From assembly GCF_003387575.1 (NCBI RefSeq), contig NZ_QUAB01000013.1, forward strand, positions 33,046-97,045: a stretch of DNA of 64,000 bases. The letters run 5' to 3'. Position 1 is the stretch's first letter. Each line of letters opens with the position of its first letter. This document shows, one piece after another, positions 33,095 through 42,570 of this stretch. Position numbers and translations under genes: made by a program. A model generated the notes under the pieces. The model did not search any database. It had not been told where the DNA came from and worked only from the letters and a program-made list of their open reading frames with translations. Source of the DNA: Microbacterium bovistercoris (GTDB lineage Bacteria; Actinomycetota; Actinomycetes; Actinomycetales; Microbacteriaceae).

Positions 33095-34143
33095 CGAACC
33101 GGCACCGTCTGCTCGACGCGCTCGAGCAGACGAGCCAACCGCTCGCGCCCCGCGTCCGGGGAGAACTCCGTCTCCCAGCGCTCTGCCTGCGCATCCAGAT
33201 CGGCATCGACATCGCCGAACGCCAACGCCGCGAGTTGATCAGCCAGTGCCCCCACGTCCCCAGCCTTGACAACGAGTCCGTGACCCTCGCCGACGACCTC
33301 CGGAAGCCCCCCGGCATCCGTCACCACCACCGGCACACGTGCGACCATCGCCTCCGCCGCGACCAGCCCGAACGGCTCGGGCGCGAGCGATGGCACGGCA
33401 AGCACGTCCACGGTGTCCAATAGGTGCTGTGGCTCAGCCCAGCCGACACGATCCGTGAGCTCTTCAACGGCATCCAAGGCGTCGTTGACGAGCGCAGCCG
33501 ATCGGCGGTCGACGAATCGGGATTCACCGGCAAGGCGCAGCCGGAACTGCCCCGGATACCTTCGCTCCAGTTCTCCCATCGCCTCAGCGAGCACGTGCAC
33601 GCCTTTGTCCGCTCCGAGGCGGCCGAGGAACCCCACGACGAAGGGTTCCCCGTCAGCGCGTTGCCGCGTCGATGGGCTGAAGCGCACCGTCCAGTTCGGC
33701 AGCACACAAGAACCGGGGATCGCCCGCGCCATGTCGTAGGAAGGCACCGGCATCGCGAGTGCATGGGTACGGGCGAGGCGCGCGAACAGGCGGTTCAGCC
33801 CCGTGGGGTATTGATGCAGGTGCACGATGCGGCGTCGCAAACCCGCCGTTGCGGTTGATGGGACGATTCCGTTGCACCACAGAAGCCCATCGGGATGCCG
33901 CCTCCGCCAGCGTCGCAGCGCGAACATCCAGGTCACCCGGTCATGCGAGTCAAGGACCTCGACGTCCAGCCCCAGCTCCCGAGCGGCCTCGGCAAGCGTC
34001 GGCGGATGGCTGGGAGCGACGATCGTGACATCACGATCAAGCTCCTGCAGCGCCTCGGCGATGCGAAGGAGCATGACTTCGCCGCCGCCGATCGCACCAT
34101 GATTGGTCGCGATCCAGATCGGCTGCCCGTCGCTTCGTGCCAC
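33091..34143 (-). CDS. Family 4 glycosyltransferase
   Basis: A protein of 350 residues from GTG 34143, preceded by AGGGGAG at a good distance; ATG 34161 is the alternative. The N-terminal IWIATNHGAIGGGEVMLLRIAEAL is a clear GT4 start. The donor domain has VVGFLGRLGADKGVHVLAEAM, LRLAGESRF and VPSLAPEPFGLVAAEAMVARVPVV, with the EX7E Glu pair. It stands alone on the minus strand between the polymerase and the HprK-like gene, with a repeat-filled gap upstream at 34162-34315. Confidence 0.89.
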   Translation of the reverse strand: MARSDGQPIWIATNHGAIGGGEVMLLRIAEALQELDRDVTIVAPSHPPTLAEAARELGLDVEVLDSHDRVTWMFALRRWRRRHPDGLLWCNGIVPSTATAGLRRRIVHLHQYPTGLNRLFARLARTHALAMPVPSYDMARAIPGSCVLPNWTVRFSPSTRQRADGEPFVVGFLGRLGADKGVHVLAEAMGELERRYPGQFRLRLAGESRFVDRRSAALVNDALDAVEELTDRVGWAEPQHLLDTVDVLAVPSLAPEPFGLVAAEAMVARVPVVVTDAGGLPEVVGEGHGLVVKAGDVGALADQLAALAFGDVDADLDAQAERWETEFSPDAGRERLARLLERVEQTVPVR

Positions 34144-34216
34144 TGCTTCTCCCCTGCGCATCCCGCCGGCCCCTCGGAGGGACTGCGCTGCGGTCAGGAT
34201 ATCGCTTGCGGAGGGC

Positions 34217-34324
34217 GCGTTTCGTCTCGCTTCGCTCGCTCAACGACCGAGGGAACGCAGGCACGCTTCGTCTCGCTTCGCGGCTCCTGAACGCCCTTCG
34301 TCTCGCTGCGCTCGCTCAGGAACC
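34217..34324. repeat. Three copies of interspersed repeat family 1
   Basis: The unit TTTCGTCTCGCTTCGCTCGC plus TCAACGACC occurs at 34217-34248, 34264-34294 (partly changed) and 34295-34324. Its reverse complement translates as LSERSETKR. Other copies lie at 38049-38082, in inverted pair at 39469-39547, and inside coding sequence at about 24288-24320 and 27724-27757. The last copy here runs into the end of the HprK-like gene. Function unknown; it may act as a terminator-like hairpin or be a mobile palindromic element. Confidence 0.85.
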
Positions 34325-35482
34325 GCGCGGTGAGACGCCAGACGAAGCGACCGCCGTGAGCAGCCCCCGCCCCCGCAGCTCCCCCACCGCCGAGCGCACC
34401 AGCTCCGCGGCATCCGGGTGCTCGCCGTGCTCGCGCGTCAGCGCATCCACCAGCTCACCCTCGCTGTGCGCCTCGGCGCACAGCAGCCAGATCGTCGCGG
34501 CGATGCCCGCGACGCGGGTGAAGCGGGATCCCGCCAGCACCGAGATCTCGCCGTCCTGCTCGATCGCATCGGTCCACGGCGCGCGCACCAGCCGATCGCC
34601 GGGAGCGCCGATCGAAGCGTCATCCGCCACCCAACGATCCGATTCGCCAGGCAGGTGCTCCTGCCAGGCCGGCGGCGCGGCATCCGTCTTCTCGAACAGT
34701 CCGGCGACCAGCTCGCGCGCCTCCGCGATCTCGGCGTAACGCAGCCGGTACGGCCCGCCGCCGTGCGACGCTGCCTCGGCGAGGTGCTGCAGCGGACGCT
34801 CCACGCGCCACAGCGACGACGTCTGCGGCACCACCTCGGCGATCACGTCGTGCAGGCTGATCGGCTCCAACTGCGGCGCCCCGGCCTCGGGCTCGCGCGA
34901 CAGGCTCACCAGTGCCGCCAGAGCCGGAGGCGAGGCCGGCGTAGGGCCCAAGCCCAGCGCATCCGGAGAGGACTCCTCCTTGCCGCCGGGAAAGCCGGGC
35001 ACGATGATCGACAGCGGCTTGGTCAGCCCCCGCACCCGCTGATCGGCATCCACCATGATCAGTTCGTCGCTCAGGTATCCGAAGTCCTGCCCCAGCGTGC
35101 GCGCCGCCGTGCTCTTGCCCGTGCCCGATGCAGCCACCATCACCACGCAGCGGCCGCCGTCCGGCGAGACCAGCCCCGCCGCGTGCAGCAGCAACGCGGA
35201 ACCAGCGTGCCGGGCGATCGCCGCCTGGGTCACCGCGCGCGAGAACGCGTACGGGAACGCGCCGTCGGTGCGGTCGGCGATTCGCGGATGCAGCGCATCC
35301 GACGCCCCCTCAGTCACCGGGCTCAGCACCACGTCGGCATCCCCCGGCGCATCGTCCACGGATCGGGCCCACAGCCCGCGCAGCTCATCGGCGTGACGCG
35401 ACGGATCGGCGTAGCCGCTGAGGTCGATCGACCAGCGCTCGCCGAACAACCGCAGCACCAGCGAGTCCTCGGTCGTATCCAA
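34316..35482 (-). CDS. HprK-like kinase fused to a PqqD-like domain
   Basis: A protein of 388 residues starting with TTG 35482, supported by GGAGGGG seven bases upstream. Residues from about 100 to 210 are HPr-kinase-like: LLLHAAGLVSPDGGRCVVMVAASGTGKSTAARTL (P-loop AASGTGKS) and FGYLSDELIMVDADQRVRG, the SDE segment of that family. The C-terminal 90 residues are a PqqD-type fold (FTRVAGIAATIWLLCAEAHSEGELVDALTREHG), the peptide-recognition element of RiPP systems. It is divergent from a nucleotidyltransferase and a stand-alone PqqD protein. Similar trios form the uncharacterised HPr-related PqqD systems and the tailoring part of some lasso-peptide clusters. No precursor peptide, protease or cyclase was found nearby. 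Confidence 0.75.
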   Translation of the reverse strand: MDTTEDSLVLRLFGERWSIDLSGYADPSRHADELRGLWARSVDDAPGDADVVLSPVTEGASDALHPRIADRTDGAFPYAFSRAVTQAAIARHAGSALLLHAAGLVSPDGGRCVVMVAASGTGKSTAARTLGQDFGYLSDELIMVDADQRVRGLTKPLSIIVPGFPGGKEESSPDALGLGPTPASPPALAALVSLSREPEAGAPQLEPISLHDVIAEVVPQTSSLWRVERPLQHLAEAASHGGGPYRLRYAEIAEARELVAGLFEKTDAAPPAWQEHLPGESDRWVADDASIGAPGDRLVRAPWTDAIEQDGEISVLAGSRFTRVAGIAATIWLLCAEAHSEGELVDALTREHGEHPDAAELVRSAVGELRGRGLLTAVASSGVSPRGS

Positions 35483-35518
35483 TCCGCCATCCCCTCCGGC
35501 CCGACTCCGATTCCCCTC

Positions 35519-35524
35519 TAGGGT
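35519..35524 (+). promoter_or_regulatory. Probable -10 element of a leaderless promoter
   Basis: TAGGGT lies exactly six bases before the ATG of the nucleotidyltransferase gene at 35531. This is the distance expected when transcription starts on the first base of the start codon, a common arrangement in actinobacteria. No ribosome site is present. Confidence 0.5.
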
Positions 35525-35530
35525 AGAGGC

Positions 35531-36385
35531 ATGAACGCGCCCGAGGTTCCCGTCTGGGCGCTCAGTCACCTCACCCACGCCGCGCTGCAGCGCACCGCGG
35601 AACGGGCCTCCGTCGACATCCTGCACATCAAGGGACCCGCCACGCGCGGATCGCTGCGCGCCGGCCGGCACGACTCGTCGGATGCCGACGTGCTGGTGCG
35701 CCCCGCCCATCTCGAGCGCTTCCTCACCGCCATGCAGGACGACGGCTGGACCCTCTACACGGGCTTCGAAGAGGGATCGCCCTTCGGCCACGCGGCGAAC
35801 TTCACCCACCCGTCGTGGACCTACGCCGACGTGCACCGCCTCATCCCCGGTCCGCTCCTCCCCGCAGACGAGACCTTCGAGCGCTTATGGCGCGACCGCG
35901 AAGCGACCGAGATCGCCCACCGCGGATGCTCGGCGCTGTCGGTGCCCGCACAGGTACTGGTGCAGAGCCTGCACGCGGCCCGCTCGCACGGCGACGAGGC
36001 GCCCGAGGCATGGATGCGCTGCCCCGACGAGCTGCGCCCGCAGGTGCGCGCCCTCGCCGTCGAGCTGCGCGCCGAGACGGCTTTCGCCGCCGGCATCGGC
36101 GAACTCGACCGGCACGGCGACGCGGCAGACCACGCGCTGTGGAGCTACTGGTCCAGCACCGACCTCGACCGGCTCGACGAATGGGCCGCCCGGTATCGCT
36201 CGGCCCGCTCGTTCGGGGAGCGCTGGCAGGTGATCCGTCAGGCCGCGCGCGTCAACCGCACGCACCTGCGCATCCGCCTCGGCCGCGAACCGCGACCGCT
36301 CGACATCGCCCGCGAGCAGGTCGCCCGCGTCGCCAAGGGTGCCGGTTCGCTGACCCGGCACCTGCTCGGAAGGACACCGCGATGA
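35531..36385 (+). CDS. Nucleotidyltransferase family protein (NTP_transf_5 type)
   Basis: A protein of 284 residues. The active-site region reads ILHIKGPATRGSLRAGRHDSSDADVLVRP (about 35-63), with the DxD of the uncharacterised nucleotidyltransferase family PF14907. The rest is Arg-rich and helical, ending RHLLGRTPR. Members often occur beside HprK-like kinases and PqqD proteins in polysaccharide or lasso-peptide loci, just as here; their substrate is unknown. The stop overlaps the start of the PqqD gene by four bases, so the two are co-translated. Confidence 0.78.
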   Translation: MNAPEVPVWALSHLTHAALQRTAERASVDILHIKGPATRGSLRAGRHDSSDADVLVRPAHLERFLTAMQDDGWTLYTGFEEGSPFGHAANFTHPSWTYADVHRLIPGPLLPADETFERLWRDREATEIAHRGCSALSVPAQVLVQSLHAARSHGDEAPEAWMRCPDELRPQVRALAVELRAETAFAAGIGELDRHGDAADHALWSYWSSTDLDRLDEWAARYRSARSFGERWQVIRQAARVNRTHLRIRLGREPRPLDIAREQVARVAKGAGSLTRHLLGRTPR

Positions 36386-36666
36386 GCAGCCGCTACGCCA
36401 TCGCCCCCGAGGTCGCCTGGGTCGACGGCACCGACGGCGGGCGCGCGCAGAGCATCGCCTACATCGCCCGGCTCGACACCGCCCAGCTCTTCGAGCTGAA
36501 GGATGCCGCCTGGCTGATCTGGGTGCTCCTCGACGAGGGCATCGACACCGCCGACGCCCTGCGCACCGAGGTGGACACGCTCGATGCCGTCGTCGACTTC
36601 GGTCCGGACGGCATCGAGGGCTTCCTCAGCGCGCTCGAGCAGACCGGCCTGCTCGTCGCAGCCTGA
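36382..36666 (+). CDS. PqqD family protein
   Basis: A small protein of 94 residues. The PqqD pattern is visible: an N-terminal strand region (RYAIAPEVAWVDG ... YIARLDTAQLFELKDAAWLIWVLLDEG) followed by a helical part with DALRTEVDTLDAVVDFGPDGIEGFLSALEQTGLLV. PqqD proteins bind leader peptides of modified peptides and hand them to enzymes. Here it is coupled to the nucleotidyltransferase and lies opposite the HprK-PqqD fusion, suggesting a three-protein system. No target peptide was found. Confidence 0.78.
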   Translation: MSSRYAIAPEVAWVDGTDGGRAQSIAYIARLDTAQLFELKDAAWLIWVLLDEGIDTADALRTEVDTLDAVVDFGPDGIEGFLSALEQTGLLVAA

Positions 36667-36678
36667 CGTCCGCCCGCG

Positions 36679-37983
36679 TCAGCGGCGGCCCATGCCGCGA
36701 TAGGTCCAGCCGGCCGCGCGCCAGGCGTCGGCGTCAATGCAGTTGCGACCATCGATCACGATCCGCCCCGCGGCGAGCGTCGACGCGTGCACCGGGTCGA
36801 GCCGGCGGTACTCGCCCCACTCCGTCAGCACCATCACGGCATCCGCTCCGCGCATCGCCTCGTCAGAGGACCCGTAGGCGAGTTGCGGATGCAGACGACG
36901 GGCGTTTTCGATCGCCTGCGGGTCGGACACCACCACGACGGCGCCCATCCCGTGCAGGCGCACCGCGACATCCAGCGCCGGAGAATCGCGCACGTCGTCG
37001 CTGTTCGCCTTGAACGCGGCGCCGAGCACCGCGACCCTCTTGCCGAACACCGAGCCGCCGAGACTGTCGACGGCCAGCTGCACAGCGCGGTCCCTGCGGC
37101 GCAGGTTGACGGCGTCCACCTCCCGCAGGAACGACACCGACTCCCCACGGCCGAGTTCCTCCGCGCGCGCGGCGAACGCCCGGATGTCCTTCGGCAGGCA
37201 TCCGCCTCCGAACCCGATGCCGGCGCCGAGGAAGCGACGTCCGATCCGCTCGTCGTAGCCGATCGCATCCGCCAGCTGCGTGACGTCGGCGCCGACCTCC
37301 TCGGCGATCTCGGCCATCGCGTTGATGAACGAGATCTTCGTCGCGAGGAACGCGTTCGCGGCCGACTTCACCAGTTCGGATGTCGCGAGATCCGTCACCA
37401 CCAGCGGGGTGCCGGCGGCGAGCGCGGGCTGGAAGACCTCGCGCAGGACCTCGACCGCGCGCTCCCCCGCCTCGCCCGCGGCGACGCCGATGACCATCCG
37501 GTCGGGCGCGATGGTGTCGCGCACCGCGCGGCCCTCGCGCACGAACTCCGGATTCCACACCAGCTCCGCCCCGACGGCGGCGAAGCGGTCGGCGAGCGCA
37601 CCCGCGGTGCCGACCGGCACCGTGGACTTGCCCGCGACGACATCGCCCGGGCGCAGCTGCGGCAGCAGGCTGTCCACCGCGGAGTGCAGGTACGACAGGT
37701 CGGCCGCGTGGCCGCCGGCCTGCTGCGGGGTGCCGACCGCGAGGAAGTGCACGTCGCTGCCCCGAGCCGCGGAGTAGTCGGTCGTGAAGGTGAGCCTGCC
37801 CGACGCGATCCCGTCGGCCAGCAGCTCGGGCAGTTCGGGTTCGAAGAACGGCGGGGTTCCCTGTGCGAGCCGGGCGACGCGGCCGCCATCGACGTCGATC
37901 CCCACGACCTCGTGTCCCAGCGATGCCATCGCCGCGGCGTGCACGGTTCCCAGGTATCCGCAGCCGATCACCGAAATGCGCAT
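36679..37983 (-). CDS. ugd: UDP-glucose/nucleotide-sugar 6-dehydrogenase
   Basis: A protein of 434 residues from ATG 37983, which has GGGGAG upstream. The NAD-binding start RISVIGCGYLGTVHAAAMASLG, the STVPVGT segment, NPEFVREGRAVRDTIAPDRMVIG and the catalytic GIGFGGGCLPKDIRAF (Cys near residue 260) identify the UDP-glucose/GDP-mannose dehydrogenase family; length and motifs fit UDP-glucose 6-dehydrogenase best. It oxidises UDP-glucose to UDP-glucuronate, a donor for acidic surface glycans. It stands among sugar-nucleotide genes with the same direction as the rml genes but is separated from them by a repeat at 38049. Confidence 0.9.
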   Translation of the reverse strand: MRISVIGCGYLGTVHAAAMASLGHEVVGIDVDGGRVARLAQGTPPFFEPELPELLADGIASGRLTFTTDYSAARGSDVHFLAVGTPQQAGGHAADLSYLHSAVDSLLPQLRPGDVVAGKSTVPVGTAGALADRFAAVGAELVWNPEFVREGRAVRDTIAPDRMVIGVAAGEAGERAVEVLREVFQPALAAGTPLVVTDLATSELVKSAANAFLATKISFINAMAEIAEEVGADVTQLADAIGYDERIGRRFLGAGIGFGGGCLPKDIRAFAARAEELGRGESVSFLREVDAVNLRRRDRAVQLAVDSLGGSVFGKRVAVLGAAFKANSDDVRDSPALDVAVRLHGMGAVVVVSDPQAIENARRLHPQLAYGSSDEAMRGADAVMVLTEWGEYRRLDPVHASTLAAGRIVIDGRNCIDADAWRAAGWTYRGMGRR

Positions 37984-38048
37984 GAAACTCCCCATCCATG
38001 GCCGAACGACCATGTCCCCCAAGACATTATCCCCCGGGCTCCCCTCGC

Positions 38049-38082
38049 GGTCGTTGAGCGAGCGGAGCGAGACGAAACGCGT
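38049..38082. repeat. Interspersed repeat family 1, single copy
   Basis: GTCGTTGAGCGAGCGGAGCG followed by AGACGAAACGC lies between ugd and rmlCD, in the opposite sense to the copies at 34217. It has the same core and ends at the rmlCD stop codon region. Confidence 0.85.
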
Positions 38083-39461
38083 CAGCCGCCCAGGTACTCC
38101 CCGAGCCCCGTGCGCCAGTCGCCCGGCCGGAATCCGGCTGCCTCGATCTTCGCCAGGTCGAGCACGCTGTTACGGGGGCGCGGGGCGACCGGTCCGGACG
38201 CGGCGGCGAAGTACTCGCCGGTGCTCACCGGCGTCACCCGCGCCGGGTCGTGACCACCGAGGGCGAAGACCTCGCGGGCGATCTCCGCCCAGCTCGCGGG
38301 CTCGCCCGTGCCGGTCAGGTTGTACGTGCCGTACGGCGCCTGCGTTTCGATCAGGTGCCGGATGCCGCGGGCGAGGTCAGCCGTGAACGTGAGACGCCCG
38401 AACTGATCGTCGACCACCTTCGGGTCGACGCCGCGGTCGGCGAGACCCGCCATCGTGCTCACGAAGTTCCGTCCGTCTCCGATCACCCAGCTGGTGCGGA
38501 CGATCCAGTGCCGCGGCACGGTGGCCGCCACGGCGTCTCCCGCGGCCTTCGTCTGCCCGTAGACGCCGAGCGGACTGATCGGGTCGTCCTCGCGATAGGG
38601 ACGTTCCGACGATCCGTCGAAGACGTAGTCGCTCGAGACGTGCACCAGAGCGAGGCCGTGCTGCGTCGCGATGCGAGCCAGCGCTGCCACGCCCGAGACG
38701 TTCGCCGCCCAGGCAGCCGCCCGCCCCTCCGCGGTCTCGGCGGCATCGACCGCGGTGTACGCGGCGGCGTTGATGATCGTGCCGTAGGCGCGCCAATGCC
38801 GGGCATCCGGAGCGGTGAGATCGAAGTCGGCGCGCGCGGCGAACTCGATGTGCGCGGCGTCACCCAGCTCGGCGCGCAGCGCCCGCCCGAGCTGCCCATC
38901 CGCACCGAGCACGAGGATCTTGCGCGGCGGCACGGGCTCGACATCGACGAGCCGCGGATGCGCTCTGTCCTTGTCGGACAGCACCGCCTCGGTCAGGGGA
39001 ATCGGCCAGTTCACGGCGGCGGTCTCGTCGGCCAGATTCAGGAACGAGTACTCGGCGTCGGGTGACCAGTGGTCGTTCACCAGGTACGCGTAGACCGTGT
39101 CGGGGTCGAGCGTCTGATACGAGTTGCCGACGCCGCGTGGCACGAAGACGGCGCGGTCGGGGCCGACCTCGATCGTGAAGGTCTCGCCGAACGTCGGCCC
39201 CTCGCGCAGGTCGACCCAGGCGCCGAAGATCCGGCCGGATGCCACGGAGACGAACTTGTCCCAGGGCTCGGCGTGGAAGCCGCGGGTGGTGCCGGCGGCG
39301 GCGTTGTAGGCGATGCTGTTCTGCACCGGGCCGAAGTCGGGAAGACCGGCGGCGACCATCTTCTCGCGCTGCCAGTTCTCCTTGAACCAGCCGCGGTTGT
39401 CGCCGTGCACGGGCAGGTCGACGACGAGAAGGCCGGGGATGGGCGTCTCTGTGACCTTCAT
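38082..39461 (-). CDS. rmlCD: Bifunctional dTDP-4-dehydrorhamnose 3,5-epimerase/reductase (RmlC-RmlD fusion)
   Basis: A protein of 459 residues. The first 185 or so residues are RmlC (DNRGWFKENWQREKM, TTRGFHAEPWDKFVSVASGRIFGAWVDLR, VFVPRGVGNSYQTL). From about 190 it is RmlD: KILVLGADGQLGRALRAELG, INAAAYTAVDAAE, HVSSDYVFDGSSERPYREDD and YGQTKAAGD (YxxxK). It carries out the last two steps to dTDP-L-rhamnose. The fusion is a known arrangement in actinobacteria. It lies 88 bases after rmlB in the same direction, and the gap holds an inverted pair of repeats. Confidence 0.93.
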   Translation of the reverse strand: MKVTETPIPGLLVVDLPVHGDNRGWFKENWQREKMVAAGLPDFGPVQNSIAYNAAAGTTRGFHAEPWDKFVSVASGRIFGAWVDLREGPTFGETFTIEVGPDRAVFVPRGVGNSYQTLDPDTVYAYLVNDHWSPDAEYSFLNLADETAAVNWPIPLTEAVLSDKDRAHPRLVDVEPVPPRKILVLGADGQLGRALRAELGDAAHIEFAARADFDLTAPDARHWRAYGTIINAAAYTAVDAAETAEGRAAAWAANVSGVAALARIATQHGLALVHVSSDYVFDGSSERPYREDDPISPLGVYGQTKAAGDAVAATVPRHWIVRTSWVIGDGRNFVSTMAGLADRGVDPKVVDDQFGRLTFTADLARGIRHLIETQAPYGTYNLTGTGEPASWAEIAREVFALGGHDPARVTPVSTGEYFAAASGPVAPRPRNSVLDLAKIEAAGFRPGDWRTGLGEYLGG

Positions 39462-39468
39462 CGCGAAC

Positions 39469-39547
39469 GCCCTTCGTCTCGCTTCGCTCGCTCAGGGTCC
39501 GGCCCACCGGGTCCTGAGCGAGGAGCGCCGGCGACGAGACGAAGGGC
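39469..39547. repeat. Inverted pair of interspersed repeat family 1 between rmlB and rmlCD
   Basis: GCCCTTCGTCTCGCTTCGCT and on to 39502 is faced by a reverse copy at 39511-39547 (GACGAGACGAAGGGC at its end). The two can fold into a long imperfect hairpin filling almost the whole gap. It could weaken or shape read-through from rmlB into rmlCD. Confidence 0.82.
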
Positions 39548-39549
39548 GC

Positions 39550-41414
<1,865 letters not shown>

Positions 41415-41451
41415 GCTCCTTATCCTGGCATCCCCTCTCGGCAGGCACAGG

Positions 41452-41457
41452 TAGTCT
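41452..41457 (+). promoter_or_regulatory. Probable -10 element for galE, leaderless
   Basis: TAGTCT lies seven bases before the GTG at 41465. If transcription starts at that G the message is leaderless, which favours GTG 41465 over the ATG at 41459 as the start codon. Confidence 0.45.
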
Positions 41458-41464
41458 CATGCTC

Positions 41465-42487
41465 GTGCGCATTCTTCTGACCGGCGGTGCCGGCTACATC
41501 GGATCCCACGTCGCTCTCGTCCTGCTCGAGGCGGGTCACGACGTCCTGCTGCTCGATGACTTCTCGAACAGCAGCCGCGAAGCGATCGACCGGGTGCAGG
41601 ACCTCACCTCCCGCACGATCGATGTCATCGAGTGCGATCTCGCGGACCGCGCGGCGGCGGATGCTGCGCTGAAGAAGGAGCACTTCGATGCGGCCATCCA
41701 CTTCGCCGGGCTCAAGGCCGTCGGCGAATCGGTCGCGAAGCCCTCGGAGTACTACCGCACCAACCTCAACTCCACGCTGAACCTGCTCGACATCATGCGT
41801 GAGAAGGACGTGCGCAAGCTGGTCTTCAGCTCGTCGGCGACCGTGTACGGCACCCCCGCCGAGGGGGTCGAGCGGCTCGACGAGACGCAGCCCGTCGGAC
41901 AGGGCATCACCAACCCCTACGGCTGGACGAAGGCGTTCAACGAGCAGATCATCCGCGATGTGCACGTCGCCTGGCCCGAGCTCGAGGCCGTGCTGCTGCG
42001 CTACTTCAACCCGGTGGGAGCGCACCCGTCCGGCCGCATCGGCGAAGACCCCTCCGGCATCCCGAACAACCTCATGCCCTTCGTCGCACAGGTGGCCGTG
42101 GGCCGCCGCGACCACCTCAGCGTGTTCGGCGACCAGTACCCCACGCACGACGGCACCGGCGTGCGCGACTACATCCACGTGATGGATCTGGCCGAGGGCC
42201 ACATGGCCGCCCTCGAGCACCTGAAGGCCGGGGTCGAGACGTACAACCTCGGCTCGGGCGAGGGCCAGAGCGTGCTCGACGTGGTGAAGGCGTTCGGCGA
42301 TGCCGCCGGCCGCGAGATCCCCTACCAGGTCGTGGCGCCGCGCCCCGGCGACCTGCCCACGACGATCGCCGACCCGACGAAGGCGAACCGCGAACTGGAC
42401 TGGCACACCACCCGCTCGCTCGCCGAGGCGTGCCGCGACACGTGGAACTGGCAGTCGCAGAACCCGAACGGCTTCGCGGGGGCATGA
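41465..42487 (+). CDS. galE: UDP-glucose 4-epimerase
   Basis: A protein of 340 residues from GTG 41465, giving the usual RILLTGGAGYIGSH start; ATG 41459 would add two residues. HFAGLKAVGESV, VFSSSATVYGTP, NPYGWTKAFNEQI (YxxxK, Tyr near 153) and LRYFNPVGAHPSG identify GalE. It interconverts UDP-glucose and UDP-galactose and can feed both glycans here. It is divergent from the rhamnose operon. The next gene is a defence ATPase starting 83 bases later, with its own promoter. Confidence 0.93.
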   Translation: MRILLTGGAGYIGSHVALVLLEAGHDVLLLDDFSNSSREAIDRVQDLTSRTIDVIECDLADRAAADAALKKEHFDAAIHFAGLKAVGESVAKPSEYYRTNLNSTLNLLDIMREKDVRKLVFSSSATVYGTPAEGVERLDETQPVGQGITNPYGWTKAFNEQIIRDVHVAWPELEAVLLRYFNPVGAHPSGRIGEDPSGIPNNLMPFVAQVAVGRRDHLSVFGDQYPTHDGTGVRDYIHVMDLAEGHMAALEHLKAGVETYNLGSGEGQSVLDVVKAFGDAAGREIPYQVVAPRPGDLPTTIADPTKANRELDWHTTRSLAEACRDTWNWQSQNPNGFAGA

Positions 42488-42513
42488 TGCTCCGACCAGG
42501 ATCCATGCACATA

Positions 42514-42532
42514 TTCGTCAAGATTTGACGAA
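42514..42532. promoter_or_regulatory. Perfect inverted repeat upstream of the AbiL/RloAB-type pair
   Basis: TTCGTCAA-GAT-TTGACGAA is a perfect 8-base inverted repeat with a 3-base centre. It lies 26 bases before the likely -10 element at 42559 and so is well placed for a repressor or activator. There is no T-run, so it does not look like a galE terminator. Confidence 0.55.
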
Positions 42533-42558
42533 ATAGTGCCTCAAATCGATGGCATGGC

Positions 42559-42564
42559 TAGAAT
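42559..42564 (+). promoter_or_regulatory. Probable -10 element of a leaderless promoter for the defence pair
   Basis: TAGAAT lies exactly six bases before the ATG at 42571, and no ribosome site is visible. The spacing is the same as at 35519 and 62953. Confidence 0.5.
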
Positions 42565-42570
42565 TTGAGC

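Noticed and set aside
38049..38082. Repeat considered as a CRISPR unit
   Set aside because: Copies are scattered, in both orientations, not evenly spaced and without spacers of equal length.
42514..42532. Palindrome considered as galE terminator
   Set aside because: Short AT-containing stem without T-run, located at a promoter; better read as an operator.
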